NCBI RefSeq assembly: GCF_002288925.2
Contig: NW_022098000.1
Location: forward strand, 377,272 to 441,271
DNA from: Delphinapterus leucas
Lineage: Eukaryota > Chordata > Mammalia > Artiodactyla > Monodontidae
DNA: 64,000 nt
Direction: 5' to 3'
In this document: positions 44,893 to 58,353 of the stretch, piece after piece
Layout of the letters: each line of letters starts with the position of its first letter
How positions within the stretch are numbered: the first letter of the stretch is position 1
Position numbers and translations under genes: made by a program
Notes under the pieces: model-generated
Database searches by the model: none
What the model saw: the letters and a program-made list of their open reading frames with translations, nothing else
Told to the model about the DNA's origin: nothing

Positions 44893-45101
44893 TTATTATT
44901 ATTATTTTGTGTTACGCGGGCCTCTCACTGTTGTGGCCTCTCCCATTGTGGAGCACAGGCTCCGGACGTGCAGGCTCAGCGGCCATGGTTCACAGGCCCA
45001 GCCACTCCACGGCATGTGGGATCTTCCCAGACCGGGGCACGAACCCCTGTACCCTGCATCGGCAGGCAGACTCTCAACCACTGCGCCACCAGGGAAGTCC
45101 C
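44893..45101 (-). mobile_element. CHR-type SINE, short form
   Basis: The plus strand shows the complement: a (TTA)n tail at about 44893-44906, then 'cgggcctctcactgttgtgg' through 'ggggcacgaacccctgtacc' (B-box complement) to 'ctgcgccaccagggaagtcc' at the head. No clear target duplication was found. Two plus-strand open frames through it are shadows. Confidence 0.93.
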
Positions 45102-48100
45102 TATTTTTTAAATATTCTAGAATAATCGTATTTTTGCCATCCTCACTAAATCAAACTTTTACAAAGTAATGTAAATTCTAAGTGCCAATAACATTTAATT
45201 TCTGTTGTGGTTTGGATGCCTTATACACATCATTTTGTGATATCCAATTGTATTTGTTATTTTTAAAAGTGTTGAAAGTAAGTTTTAAAATTAATCTTAA
45301 ATGTTAAAAATATGTACCCTATTGATGTCATATTTTATCTGACTCGAGTGATTGTAAAGCTTTTTCTTTCAAGCAATTATCAGAAAAACAACTTTGGAAG
45401 AAGATTCTAATTTTACTGTAGTTACAGCTTACAAGCAAGTCCTTCAGATTGATTCCTCATAGCTGTCTTTAACATGTGTGGCTCTAGGCCAATATCAAAA
45501 GCTAACATCAGTTTTTCTACCTGCATGAATTTGGCTTAGGAAACATTTTACCTAATTTCTATCACTTAGTCATGTTAATAGCAATATAACATGAGTCTGC
45601 CCAAAGGCCATTTTCTACCATCTGGATACCTGAGGGTTATTAACACCCCTCAATAATTCACATTCAACTTACTGAGAGTGAGATACAGGGAATATTTCAG
45701 AAAGTTGGAATGCATCACAAGGAGAGAGAAAATTACTCACTCAAAGTGGATTAATTTATCAAGACTCCTTGATGTTGCTAAGTTCTTGAATGTTATCATG
45801 AAATATTTCAAAACCACACTGTGAATACAAATTTGATGACAAGCAGAAAACTAACAGTCTAAAAAGAATGTAGCTGTCCTTTAACAAATATTTAAATACA
45901 TTAACCTACATTTACTATAAATAGATATATCTTCAAAATTGTTGGATGAAGCTGTTATTTGTATTAACTTTTTGCATGAATTTAAACATCATTTCTCTGG
46001 GATCTTTGGTCTTCTCATCCACTAAATAAAGATCAAGATTATTTGACTTCTTAACCCTCTCCTCCCCAAATCTAACATCCTATAGCTTGACATTTTTATT
46101 TGTAGAGGCAATGAACACAGAAGTGTTGAGAAACAGCCAGGTTCTTATAATTGGCAATTCTTATAGGAAATGCTAAAAGAGAGTAATTTCACCATTGTGT
46201 GCCCATGTGGACTTTCTGAATGAATTGGCAGGTGATAATGGACTCCATAAAACCCCTAAAGGAAGATGACTAGTGACTGTAAGTTTAATGAGAATATGTA
46301 GAGAGAGAAAAAAAGGAGAATCATAATGAAAGCAAGTGAAAGGGGAGTTAACTTAAGCAAGTTAGTTCATGAGTTGCCTGGAGGAAGCTAAGTACCAGGT
46401 TTCAGTAGTTTTGCTTCATTTCAGTGTTAAAAAGATCAAAGAAAGATCATTCAAAATTAACACATGCAATTTTCTCACTCAGGTGGATAGAAATAATCTC
46501 TGACAACTTTTGTTTCAAAGAAACTATTCTTTTGCATATCTGTAATATATACCTCTCAATTTTACATAATAATATGAATCACCAAATAATTCAATCTTAC
46601 TGCACAGAAAAAAATATTTTTCTTTATAATGGTGAAAATATAGTAATTTTTAAATTACTAAAAGTTTTGCCTAAAATACCACCCATATGGATCTTCACTG
46701 GAAATCACTATAAGAAAATATGGTTTGATTCCTTTATATATTATCATGTAACAGGGGTAAAGTTTGATATAAAGCTTATGGTCACAAATACATAAGCTTT
46801 TGATAGCCATTTGCTGAAATTTTCAAGGAACTGAACTTTTTATAAAGGTCGAAAATTTTATAAAGGCCAAAATAATAATACTACCCAAAAAACCAAAAAA
46901 TCTGAATGTTGGACTTAAAAACTTTTATTTGGAGAAGGATCTATATATCTATGAGGATTTGTATATAAATAGATACATAGATTTTATATAAAATCAAAGA
47001 AGTTGATTTAAGCATTTTTATATGCTCACCTTTCTAGTAATAGTTTTAAATATTAAAATTTCATGCTTTTGAGAGAACATTGCAGACTAACCAATTCTTG
47101 AATCTTACAAAAAAGTGAGATATCCCACTGGTATAAGCCATCATATACTGGTCACAATTGCTTCTCAAGGACATACAGAAACATATCTAACAAGTACCAC
47201 CTAATTAAATAGGAAGGTTCTCTTTTCTCTATAAATTGTGCAGTCCTGCATAGAATGGATATATTTATTGAAATTTATTCTTGACTTTACAAAGGTAATT
47301 TTTCTTGATTAATAGAAAGCTGATTAAGAATCCCAGAATTTATTGTCTTAGAAAATAAAATAATTTTAATTTCAAGTTTCCAAAGGCTGTGTTTCCATAT
47401 ATATATATATGGAAATGCCCTCAGAATTCTCAAATTGGGTGATAGAAACTTGGAATTCAGTAATTCTTTCAGATTTACTGGGGCAAAGATTCAGGAGATT
47501 GAGAAAAATCATAGAAGATTGAGTAAACTCTCATGGGCATATCATATCTCTCTTTCTTTTGTTTCCTAAGATCATATTTTTTCATTAAAGGAATTTAGGT
47601 AGACTCTTGAAAACTGAGGCTAATGAACAGACCTCTGAAGAGAGGACATGAGATAATAAATGTTGCCTGAGATTCATGATCCCTGGAGCTAAGCAAAAAA
47701 TCAGTGGATTTTGAATGAGAGATGTTTATAAAGTTTATTTATCCTTCTTTTGCCTATTGCCATTGTCAGTCTCACCTCTGTCAATTTTGTTCTCAGCTAG
47801 CAATAGGACAAGATAGGAAGGGAGATAATGGTTGAGAAGTATCCAGGTAGCAGAAGATTGACTCTGTGGGGATCAGCAAAGAAAAGAGGTGAGAGAAAGT
47901 GCAGAGGCAACTGGAGAAAGGCAGATTATATGTCTAAACAGGGAGTTCTTCAGAGGCTGTTCTTGCACAACACATTGTGTTGTAGGCTGTCAGAATTGCC
48001 AGGAGTGATTAATATTTTATTACCTAAAAATATACATTCACAGAATATGATACCTGAGGTTTTACAATATCATAATAGTAATTAGCACATTATTCTGCAA

Positions 48101-48190
48101 AGTGGGAGCAAATTCCCTGAGTAAAATTGTTTGGTTCAATGTTGCTAAATCCTCAATATTATTCATATTCTGAACAGTGCATTAAGATTG
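45102..48190. other. AT-rich intronic sequence, nothing recognised
   Basis: There is a self-complementary CCATATATATATATATGG at about 47395-47412. The plus frames at 46424-46795 and 47828-48085 have no family motif, no splice context and typical AT-rich composition. I do not regard them as genes. Confidence 0.5.
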
Positions 48191-48191
48191 A

Positions 48192-50323
48192 ATGAACCAT
48201 GATACACCACATTAAAAAAACAAAGGATAAAAACCATATGATATCTCAATATATGCAGAAAGAGCATTTGACAAAATTCAACACCCATTTATGATAAAAA
48301 TTCTCAATAAAGTGTGTATAGCAGGAACATATAATTATGTTGAACACAATAAAGGCCATATATGACAAACCCACAGCTAACATCATACTCAATGGTGAAA
48401 ACCTAAAGCTCTTCCTTTAAGATCCAGCACAAGACAAAGATGTCCACTCTTGCTGTTTCTATTTAACATAGTATCGGCAGTCCTAGCCATGATAATTAGA
48501 TGAGAATAAGAAATAAAAGTCATCCAAATTGGAAAGGAAGAAGTAAAACTGTTACTATTAGCAGATGACTTGATACTACATATATGGGAAATCTTAAAGA
48601 TTGCACCAAAACAGCTACTAGAACTAATAAATGAATTCAGTAAATTTGCAGGACACAAAACTAATATACAATCTGTTGCATTGATATACACTAATAACAA
48701 ACTGTCAGAAAGAGAGATTAAGAAAATAATCCCATTTATAATTGCATCAATAAGAATAAAATAACTAGGAATAAATTTAATCAAGGAGGTGTAAGGCTTA
48801 TAGTATGAAAACTAAGAAATTGATTAAAGAAATTAAAGAGGGGTTTCACTGGTGGCACAGTGGTTCAGAGTCCACCTGCCAATGCAGGGGACATGGGTTC
48901 GTGCCCCGGTCCAGGAAGATCCCACATGCTGTGGAGCGGCTAGGCCCGTGAGCCATGACCACTGAGCCTGCACGTCCGGAGCCTATGCTCCACAATGGAA
49001 GAGGCCACAACAGTGAGAGGCCCGCGTACTGCAAAAAAAAAAAAAAGAAATTAAAGAGAACAAAAATAAACAGAACCTTATACCACGTTCATGGATAGAA
49101 AAATTAGCATTGTTAAAAAGTCCATACTACCTAAAGCAATCTACAGATTCAGTGCCATCCCTATCAAAATACCAATGGCATTTTTCTCAGAACTGGAAAA
49201 ACTAATCCTAAAATTTGTATGGAATCACCGAAGACCCCAAATAGCCAAAGCAATCTTGAGAAAGAACAAAACTGGAGGTATCACACTCCTTGACTTCAAA
49301 CTATACTACAAAGCTATATAGTAATCAAAACAGTATGGGACTGGCACAAAACAGACACATATATCAATGGTGAATAGAGAGCCCAGACAAAAACCCAGGC
49401 TCATATGGACAATTAATCTATGACAAAGGAGGCAAGAATATACAATACAATGGGGAAAAGAGTTTCTTCAGAAAATGGTGTTGGGAAAACTGGACAGCTA
49501 CATGCAAAAGAATGAATCTGAATCACTATCTTACACCATATGCAAAAGGACACTCAAGATGGATTAGAAACTTGAATGTAAGACCTGAAAATATAGAACT
49601 ACAAGGAGAAAACATAGGCAGTAAGCAATCTGACATTAGTCTTAACATTTTTTTGGCTCTGTCTCCTCAGGCAAGGGAAACAAAAGCAAAAATAAGCAAA
49701 TGGGACCCAATCAAACTAAAAAGCTTTTGCACAGTGAAGCAAACAATCAATGAAACAAAAAGTCTGCCTATGAATGAGAAAACATATTTGCAAATTATAT
49801 ACCCAATAAGGGATTAGTATCCAGAATATATAAAGAGATCATACAACTCATCAACAAAAACCAATCTGATTAGAATATGGGCAGAGGACTTAAATAGACA
49901 TTTTTCCAAAGAAGACATAGAGATGGCCAACAGGCACATGAAAAGATGCTCAACATCACTCATTATTAGAAAAATGCAAATAAAAATCACAATAAAATAT
50001 TAACTCACCCCTGTCAGAATGGCTATTATCAAAAAGACAAATATAAGTGTTGGTGAGGATATAGAGAAAATGAACACTCCTTCACTGCTGGTGGGAAAAT
50101 AAGTAGTGCAGCCACTATAGAAAACAGTATGGAGGGTCCTCAAAAAATTAAAAATAGAACTACCATATGATCCAGCAACTCCACTCCTGGATATTTAACC
50201 AAAGAAAACAAAAACACTAATTCAAAAATATATATGCACCCTTATATTCACTGCAGCATTATTTACAATAGCCGAGATATGGAAGCAGTCTTAGTTCCTA
50301 TCAATAGATGGTTGGATAAAGGA

Positions 50324-50373
<50 letters not shown>

Positions 50374-50765
50374 ATATAATGGAATATTACTCAGCCATAA
50401 AAAAGAATGAAATCTTGCCATTTGTAACAACATGGACGGACCTAGAGGGTATTTTGCTAAGTAAAATAAGTCAGACAGAGAAAGACAAATATTGTATGAT
50501 TTCACTTATACATGGACTCTAAAAATCAAGCAAATGAACAAACATAACTAAACAGAGAGTCATAGATACAGAGAACAAACAGGTGACTGTCAGAGGGAAG
50601 GGGAATTGGGAAGAAAGAAATATGTGAGGGAGATTATAGACTATAGATGATGGATGTTAACTAAACCTATTGTGGTAATCATTTCATGATGTATGTAGGT
50701 CAAATAGTTATACTGTACTCCTTAAACTTATATAGTGTTGTATGTCAATTACGTCTCAATATAAC
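48192..50765 (+). mobile_element. LINE-1 copy D, 5'-truncated, with SINE and (TA)n inside
   Basis: It starts in the RT ('accatgatacaccacatt'), passes a changed active-site stretch near 48555-48575 (LLADDLILH-like instead of FADDM), the thumb ([19 protein letters not shown] at 49112-49170) and the late ORF2 ([23 protein letters not shown]). It reaches the 3' UTR end near 50765. A short CHR SINE splits it at 48841-49043. A (TA)n run lies at about 50328-50356. Frames are broken in several places. Confidence 0.87.
48841..49043 (+). mobile_element. CHR-type SINE, short form, with 15-bp target duplication
   Basis: The body runs from 'gggtttcactggtggcacagtgg' to 'gagaggcccgcgtactgc' plus an A run. 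Perfect copies of AAAGAAATTAAAGAG lie at 48826-48840 and 49044-49058. It is inserted in ORF2 of L1 copy D and so is younger than that L1. Confidence 0.95.
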
Positions 50766-51394
50766 TGTGAAAAATGTTTGAAATTATAAGAAGGTAATAG
50801 AAAGGTCTGTGATAATAGTGTATTGATAAATAAATGTTCCCGTAAGATGAATGTATTACCCATATTAAACACCTATATGGAACAATATAGATCATAAAAA
50901 TGCACACGAGAAAACTTTTCTTGCTAAAGTTTATTTTTAATAGTAATAGTTTATTAATTATAAATAACTTTCACTAAACATCTCAAAACTATAGAACCAT
51001 ATTTTTTAAATGAGTAAATTTCATGAAAATAGAACAGGATTGCCTTATTTGGAATATTCTTTGTTAAACTTTTACAAACATTATTTTCATAAGAAATAAT
51101 TATGTTCAAATATTTATTGTACTGAATAACGTGCTAAACTAGCCAGAAGACAGAATGTACACCACTTCTCGTTCCCTGTCAGCTTCTCCATTCCTTCAAG
51201 CTATGTTTATATTTTGTAGCAAGATACCACATATTTTTGATTGCATACCCAAGTACACACAGACATATTTTCAAGTTAAATTTTATTTATTTAGAAACAT
51301 TTTCTTTGCAATGTGTTTCTCTTTGTTCCCTGGATACCTAATTTCCATGGATTTAATTTTAAATGTCTTTCCTTGATTTTAATTTTCTTTCTCA
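50766..51394. other. AT-rich intronic sequence, nothing recognised
   Basis: The plus frame at 51155-51376 shows no motif and lacks context for a gene. Confidence 0.55.
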
Positions 51395-51395
51395 A

Positions 51396-52396
51396 TATCA
51401 AAAAAAAATCCAGTTAAAAAATGGGTGCAAGACCTAAACAGACACTTCACCAACGAAGACATACAGATGGCTAAGAGGTACAAGGAAAGATGCTCAACAT
51501 CACTAATTATTAGAGAAATGCAAATCAAAACTACAATGAGGTATCACCTCATGCTCGTTAGAATGGTCGTTATCAAAAAATCTAGAAACAGTACGTGCTG
51601 GAAAGGGTGTGGTGAAAAGGGAAGCCTCCTGCCCTGTTAGTGGGAATGTAAATTAATACAACCACTATGGAAAACAGTATGGAGGTTCCTTTAAAAAAAC
51701 TAAAAATAGAACTACAATATGACCCAGCAATTCCACTACTGGGCATATACCCTGAGAAAACCATAATTCAAGAAGAGACATGTACCACAATATTCATTGC
51801 AGAACTGTTTACAATAGCCAGGATGTGAAACCAACCTAAATGTCCATCCACAGATGAATGGATAAAGAAGATGTGGCACATATATATAATGGAATATTAC
51901 TCAGCCATAAGGAGAAATGAAATTGAGTTATTTGTAGTGAGGTGGATGGACATAGAGTCTGTCATAGAGAGTGAAGTCAGAAAGAGAAAAACAAATACCA
52001 TATGCTACTGCATATATATGGAATCTAAAAAAAAAAAGGTACTGATGAACTTAGTTGCAGGGCAGGAATAAAGAGGTGGACATAGAGAATGGATTTGAGG
52101 ACATGGGGTGGGAGGTGGAAGCTGGGGCAAAGTTAGAGTAGTATCAACGTATATACACTACTGAATGTAATATAGTTGGATGGTGGGAAGCAGCAGCATA
52201 GCACAGGGAGATTGGCTCGGTGCTTTGCAGTGACCTAGAGAGGTGGGATAGGGAGGATGGGAGGGAGGCTCAAGAGGGAGGGGATATGAGGACATGTGTA
52301 TGCATATGGCTGATTTGCTTTGTTATGCAACAGAAATTAATACAGTATTGTGAAGCAATTATGCTTCAATAAAGATCTATTAAAATAAAAAAAATA
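51396..52396 (+). mobile_element. LINE-1 copy E, 5'-truncated 3' end
   Basis: It begins 'tcaatatcaaaaaaaaatcc', then [25 protein letters not shown] (51428-51500) and the usual late ORF2 blocks. A 3' UTR follows ('gcatagcacagggagattggctcggtgctttgcagtgacctagag') and it ends with 'gaagcaattatgcttcaataaagatct' and an A-rich tail. About 1 kb of the 6-7 kb element is present. Confidence 0.88.
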
Positions 52397-53808
52397 TTAA
52401 GCCAAATAATACCTTTCAAAATAAACAGAAATATGTTAGGTGTAAATAAAAAGAATTGATACTATCAAGCATAAAACATGAAAAAACAAGATAGGATTCC
52501 TAGAATCGTTTACATAATACACTCAATCCATTTATGATCCATAATAATAGCCAGTTATTTATACAAAAATGACTTTTCACTTAGAAAAGGACTAAAATTG
52601 CACACAGAATGGTACAATGTAGGTAATTAAAGAAATGGTAAATCTGCCTGTAGAAATCACATTAATTCTTTATATTTGTGTGAGTGCTTAAGCATACAGG
52701 TACACACCAACAGAGAGAAAGAGACAGAGAGAGGAGAGATGATGCTGGCTCATCCTTTTACAAAGATACTAGGAAACAAACTAGGCAGATAAAAGAACCA
52801 GACATAGATTATCAGATACAATTCAGAAATATACTTACAGATCACAGAATCAATGCTTTCTATTACATTTAAAACAACTAGACATTATAAACATGTTTAT
52901 ACAACACCTCTGTACTTATTATAACTTAGGTCCACACTGATGTCCACTAGATTAACCACTTAGCTTAAATTCCATTAACATTATCATAATAGAAAAATAT
53001 CACATATAAAAATGCACAGACTCCACATTTTAAGAATTACCTCTTTGCCCCTCTCCTTTCATGTTTTAAGATAGAATGATAAAGAGAAAAACTGGTTCTT
53101 AAGAGCAAAATGAGGTAAAGCCTCAGATCACCCATGATACCATCTAGGACTAATTCTTTCTCAGTTGCTTTCAAATAGTGCAGAAGATTGTATTAAAGTC
53201 AAGCCTATCCTAAAATGCTTTAAGCCATTTTTTTTAACTTAAAGAGAAAAAAAATAAATACTGTGTGAATCAAATCCTAACAAGAATAAAAAATTCACTT
53301 AAATGGTTCACATGAACAGATTTTAATGAAAAGCCTATTTGGAGATGCATGGGCTGGAGAGGATAAGCCATTCTGAATCCTGCAACATGGCAAGACATGA
53401 TCATCACTGATACTGAAGGAGCAGGGGAGGAAGTAGCTACAGGGATGTTGAAACCATGGAGTGGGTACTTCCCAGTGGATATTTAGTCCTGGGGGGATGT
53501 AGATACTGGTAGACACATAGCTCCAGAGCAAGGAGGACAAATGGGTGAAACATCCAGACCTCTCACTGCCACCTCCTGCACCCCTGCTATTGCCTCTCCC
53601 TGGCCAAACTCGGGCACCCCACCTAAGCCAGAGAGCTAGGAAGTTAGATAGGTACAAGATTCAGCCTTCCTAGACTTACAGAAGAAAAGAAAGGTGAATG
53701 CATATGCAGTGGGCAAATGGATAAAAATCCAACAGAGATACCCAGTCTTTTAAAATTGTATTCCTTTTTCACCCTAGAATTATATATCAAACAAAATTAA
53801 AGGGGATC
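52397..53808. other. Intronic sequence with an unassigned repeat-like stretch
   Basis: 52397-53290 shows nothing. About 53320-53720 is less AT-rich and reads like an old repeat in antisense ('gctggagaggataagccattctgaatcctgcaacatgg', 'gaatgcatatgcagtgggcaaatgg'). The 120-residue minus frame at 53295-53657 lies inside it and shows no protein family. I do not assign it. Confidence 0.45.
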
Positions 53809-53822
53809 AAAAATCAAGGATG

Positions 53823-55918
53823 TTTATGGTTTTCTTTGCTGTGCAAAAGCTTTTAAGTTTCATTAGGTCCCATTTGTTTATTTTTGTTTTTATTTCCATT
53901 TCTCTAGGAGGTGGGTCAAAAAGGATCTTACTGTGATTTATGTCATAGAGTGTTTTGCCTGTTTTCCTCTAAAAGTTTTATAGTGTCTGGCCTTACATTT
54001 ATGTCTTTAATCCATTTTGAGTTTATTTTTGTGTATGGTGTTAGGGAGTGTTCTAATTTCATTCTTTTACATGTAGTTGTCCAGGTTTCCCAGCACCACT
54101 TATTGAAGAGGCTGTCTTTTCTCCACTGTATATTCTTGCCTCCTTTATCAAAGGTAAGGTGACCACATGTGTGTGGGTTTATCTCTGGGCTTTCTATCCT
54201 GTTCCATTGATCTATACTTCTGTTATTGTGGCAATACCATACTGTCTTGATTACTGTACCTTTGTAGTATAGTCTGAAGTCAGAGAGTCTGATTCCTCCA
54301 GCTCCGTTTTTCTTTCTCAAGATTGCTTTGGCTATTCGGGGTCTTTTGCGTTTCCATACAAATTGTGAAACTTTTTGTTCTAGTTCTGAGAAAAATGCCA
54401 GTGGTAGTTTGATAGGGATTGCATTGAATCTGTAGATTGCTTTGGGTAGTAGACTTATTTTCACAATGTTGATTCTTCCAACCCAAGAATATGGTATATC
54501 TCTCCATATACTTGTATCATCTTTAATTTCTTTTATCAGTGTCCTATAATTTTCTGCATACAGGTCTTTTATCTCCTTAGGTAGGTTTATTCCTAGATAC
54601 TTCATTCTTTTAGTTGCAATGGTAAATGGGAGTATTTTCTTAATTTCACTTTCAGATTTTTCATCATTAGTGTATAGGAATGCCAGAGATTTCTGTGCAT
54701 AAATTTTGTATCTTGCTACTTTATCAAATTCATTGATTAGCTCTAGTAGCTCTCTGTTAGCATCTTTAGGATTCTCTATGTATAGTGTCATGTCATCTGC
54801 AAATAGTGACAGATTTACTTCTTCTTTTCCCCTCAGAATGGGAGAAAATATTTGCAAATGAAGCAACTGACAAAGGATTAATCTCCAAGATTCACATGCA
54901 GCTCATGCAGCTCAATATCAAAAAAACAAACAACCCAATCCAAAAATGGGCAGAAGACCTAAATAGACATTTCTCCAAAGAAGATATACAGTTTGCCAAC
55001 AAACACATGAAAGAATGCTCAACATCATTAATCATTAGAGAAATGCAAATCAAAACTACAATGATATATCATCTCACACCGGTCAGAATGGCCATCATCA
55101 AAAAATCTACAAACAATAAATGCTGGAGAGGGTGTGGATAAAAGGGAACCCTCTTGCACTGTTGGTGGGAATGTAAATTGATACAGCCACTATGGAGAAC
55201 AGTATGGAGGTTCCTTAAAAAACTAAAAATAGAACTACCATATGACCCAGCAATCCCACTACTGGGCATATACCCTGAGAAAACCATAATCAAAAAGAGT
55301 CATGTACCAAAATGTTCATTGCAGCTCTATTTCCAATAGCCAGGACATAGAAGCAACCTAAGTGTCCATCATCGGATGAATGGATAAAGAAGATGTGGCA
55401 CATACATACAATGGAATATTACTCAGCTGTAAAAAGGAATGAAATTGAGTTATTTGTAATGAGGTGGATGGACCTAGAGACTATCATACAGAGTGAGGTA
55501 AGTCAGAAAAGAAAAACAAATACCATATGCTTACACATATATATGGAATCTAAGGGAAAAAAAGGTCATGAAGAGCCTAGGGGCAAGAAGGGAATAAAGA
55601 TACAGACTACTAGAGAATGGACTTGAGGATATGGGGAGGGGTAAGGGTAAGCTGTGACAAAGTGAGAGAGTGACACGGACATGTATACACTACCAAACGT
55701 AAAATAGATAGCTAGTGGGAAGCAGCCTCATAGCACAGGGAGATCAGCTCTGTCCTTTTTGACCACCTAGAGCTGTGGGATAGGGAGGGTGGGAGGCAGG
55801 GAGACGCATGAGGGAAGAGATATGGGAGCATATGTATATGTATAACCGATTCACTTTGTTATAAAGCAGAAACTAACACAACATTGTAAAGCAATTATAC
55901 TCCAATAAAGATGTTAAA
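53823..55918. mobile_element. LINE-1 copy F: twin-primed (5'-inverted) insertion
   Basis: Two pieces point apart. 53823-54830 is ORF2 on the minus strand (from the RT active site [14 protein letters not shown] at the inner end to the late 'gcacagcaaagaaaac' region at the outer end). 54831-55918 is the plus-strand continuation (from 'cctcagaatgggagaaaat' to the 3' UTR and 'ctccaataaagatgtt' tail). Compared with the uninverted copy at 62820-62855, about 17 bases are missing at the junction. Perfect duplications AAAAATCAAGGATG lie at 53809-53822 and 55919-55932. This is the signature of twin priming during one insertion. Confidence 0.96.
53943..54830 (-). pseudogene. L1 ORF2p RT/thumb fragment, long open frame (copy F)
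   Basis: This is a long uninterrupted stretch of L1 ORF2: active-site LFADDM, then [45 protein letters not shown], and [19 protein letters not shown]. Further on come [18 protein letters not shown] and [21 protein letters not shown]. The lack of stops over about 290 codons shows a young copy. The first dozen residues of the open frame come from beyond the inversion point, so its ATG is not a real start. Confidence 0.9.
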
Positions 55919-55932
55919 AAAAATCAAGGATG

Positions 55933-58125
55933 ATTTCATCAAAACTTCAAGGTAAAACTCTGTGTCAGTCTTTGTGGATTAAAACTTACCCACTGACATT
56001 AGACAGCTAACAATCATCTATTTCCTACTACTATCTAATATAAGACGTCTGCAAAATTGAGTTAGGTGCTCTCGTGTCAGTTAATGGGGATTGGCAAAGG
56101 AAATATCGACAGAGCTCAATTTGGAAAAGGCTGCACAAGGTAATCCAATCTCACTATTATCAACACTGCACAATTCATTTCTCAGTCCCAGGACACAGAC
56201 ATTGTCAATTCTTCTGATGGATCCAGTTCCTGACACAGTTCCTGAAAAAGTGAAAAGCTCACAAAATACTTGTTGAATTAAGTTCTGTAGTATGAGGCAG
56301 AGAGATTGTGAATGAACAAGTGAGTTTTTTTGGTAAGGGGTAAAACATGAGTGGAAAGTGAAGGGAGAATGTGATTTTTGACTTTGCAGCCAAGAGTCCC
56401 TAATGGAAAAAAAAAAAACAAAACATTGCAGTCCGGGACAGTGTGGGTCACACATCAAGGGTGAAACAAAAATCCAATCTGGCAAGTTTTGACAAGCATT
56501 TTAAATAAAGAATGAATAGGGAAAATGGGAATTTTTGGTGTACAGTGCAAACAGTAAGCATATGTATTATGGAAATTTTATTTCATGTTAGCATACATGA
56601 GTATCCTAAATCACAATATGTAATGCATATTGCATAGAAATGCAGAGAAAATAATTTTCTAATAATTCACCTAAGAAAAATATTAAAGAAAACAAAGGGT
56701 CTGAAGGCTTGCACTTAGTTAAATTTTATACTGCAAAGATACTTGGGAAGAAACTATTCTGGGAAGGCAAATGACTATAAGAAACACTAATTATATAAAA
56801 TGCAAGCAAATATCAGGACATTTGTACAGATAAATGATATATGTAGATAGCTAAATGGTCTTTGAGCCAACTTTTAAAAAATATTCATTATTCTACCTGT
56901 GTGATTTGTATCATTGTATTTTTATAACCAATAACATTGAAAGAGTGATTTAAAATCCATAGTTCTCTTTTTTAGCTGAAGAAAATACTAGTCAATGTTA
57001 AAAATATATTTATACTTTTGCCATTTGATTGCCATTTCTTTAAGTTATAGAAGTGTCATCCTGGCAATTAAAGAATAGAAGCGATGAGTCTAGCATATCC
57101 AACCATCTATGCATCTCTGAGCAATTTCCCAAACTTTGTCATCCAATTAATTTTTTTGTAAAATGGAGATTCTAATTATTGCCATAAAGTGTCACTGTGA
57201 GGGTTAAGTTAGAGATAATGCATGATAAGCAGTTAATACATCACACATTATAAGCCCTCACAAAAAGGTGGTTGTGGTGTTAGCGTTGATAGTGGTGGTG
57301 AGAATAACAGCGTTGCAAGCCCTCACACCCCACTTTTCATGGTTCCATGAGGAAAGTCCTCAGTAAGAAGAAAACTCCTGGTCTTTCCACCCTCCATCAC
57401 CTTGGGAGGTACAGTGACTGAGCTGATTTGTGAGAAAGAACTAGACTGTGGCTCAGCCCTTTCTTCTTTCCCTCTGTTGAGAGTCAGCCTTCCTCCAGGG
57501 GACAGCCTCACCTTTCCACATGGCCAGAAGCATATTCCTCAGGGGAAGTATGGGATTGTCCTACTGCCCCACAGAATAGGTGGTAATTCTGTTTAATTAG
57601 GGGTGAATATCATCAAGCCCTTTTGGCTGAAGATTTCAAGCCACACAATTTGTCTTAAATAAAGCTGGTGGTATTTTAACTTGCAAATTGTTTCTCAATC
57701 TGTTTTGAACTCAGGAGGAGGAGAGAGGGAGGTTTATTTGTCCCCTATATCCCTAAAAGTCACATTGATTAATATTCCTGTGTTCTTTGTACCATATATT
57801 TTATGTTTTTAAAAGTGGACACACGGAATGACCTTCCCTTAGTGAAAGGCATTGTCTCAAATAGGAAAGTTGAGATCAGTCTGTTAGAAATCTATAGGTA
57901 ATATTTCACAATTATGCAGTCCAATGTTCTTGTGTATTTATATTAAATTATTTAGACTACATCTTAAAAGAATAATCCATACCCCCAACAATTTATTTAC
58001 ATTCTCAGGTATAAATATCTTTCAGGTTTAACTATATCTTTCTAAAGGCAAAAATGCCTATAAATTGTTTTATCAACCATTCTTCTACCTCATGTTTTAA
58101 ACTTGAAACAGAAATGGTAATATTA
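55933..58125. other. Intronic sequence with a MIR remnant
   Basis: A likely MIR lies at about 57085-57270 (plus: 'gcatctctgagcaatttcccaaactttgtcatcc...taaaatggagattctaattattgccataaagtgtcactgtgagggttaag'). A 12-base A run lies near 56407. The frames at 56081-56485, 57323-57511 and 57402-57596 show no family. Confidence 0.5.
57085..57270 (+). repeat. MIR SINE remnant
   Basis: It carries the central MIR motif (wait-for-'aaatggagat' then 'ctgtgagggttaagttagagataatgcatg' and a 3' 'gcagttaatac' part) in the right order on the plus strand. Confidence 0.7.
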
Positions 58126-58139
58126 CCTATAGCTAGTTT

Positions 58140-58347
58140 TTTTTTTTTTTTTTTTGCGGTATGCGGGCCTCTTACTGTTGTGACCTCTCCCGTTGTGGAG
58201 CACAGGCTCTGGACGTGCAGGCTCAGGGGCCATGGCTCACGGGCCTAGCCGCTCCACGGCATGTGGGATCTTCCCGGACCGGGGCACGAACCCGTGTCCC
58301 CTGCATCAGCAGGCGGACTCTCAACCACTGCGCCACCAGGGAAGCCC
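58140..58347 (-). mobile_element. CHR-type SINE, short form (inner, younger of a nested pair)
   Basis: The plus strand shows a T run (about 58137-58155), then 'gcggtatgcgggcctcttac', 'ggggcacgaacccgtgtccc' and the head complement 'ctgcgccaccagggaagccc'. A short AGCTAG lies at 58131-58136 and again at 58348-58353, a probable target duplication. It sits at the tail of the older SINE that follows. Confidence 0.93.
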
Positions 58348-58353
58348 AGCTAG

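Noticed and set aside
46424..46795. 123-residue plus-strand frame
   Set aside because: It is AT-rich with Ile/Asn/Lys bias, has no domain, and fits chance in AT-rich DNA.
47395..47412. Perfect palindrome CCATATATATATATATGG as a regulatory site
   Set aside because: It is a short TA run with symmetric ends. It resembles a serum-response-type box only superficially, and there is no promoter context.
53295..53657. 120-residue minus-strand frame
   Set aside because: It shows no recognisable domain and lies in a repeat-like stretch. No splice or promoter evidence supports a gene.
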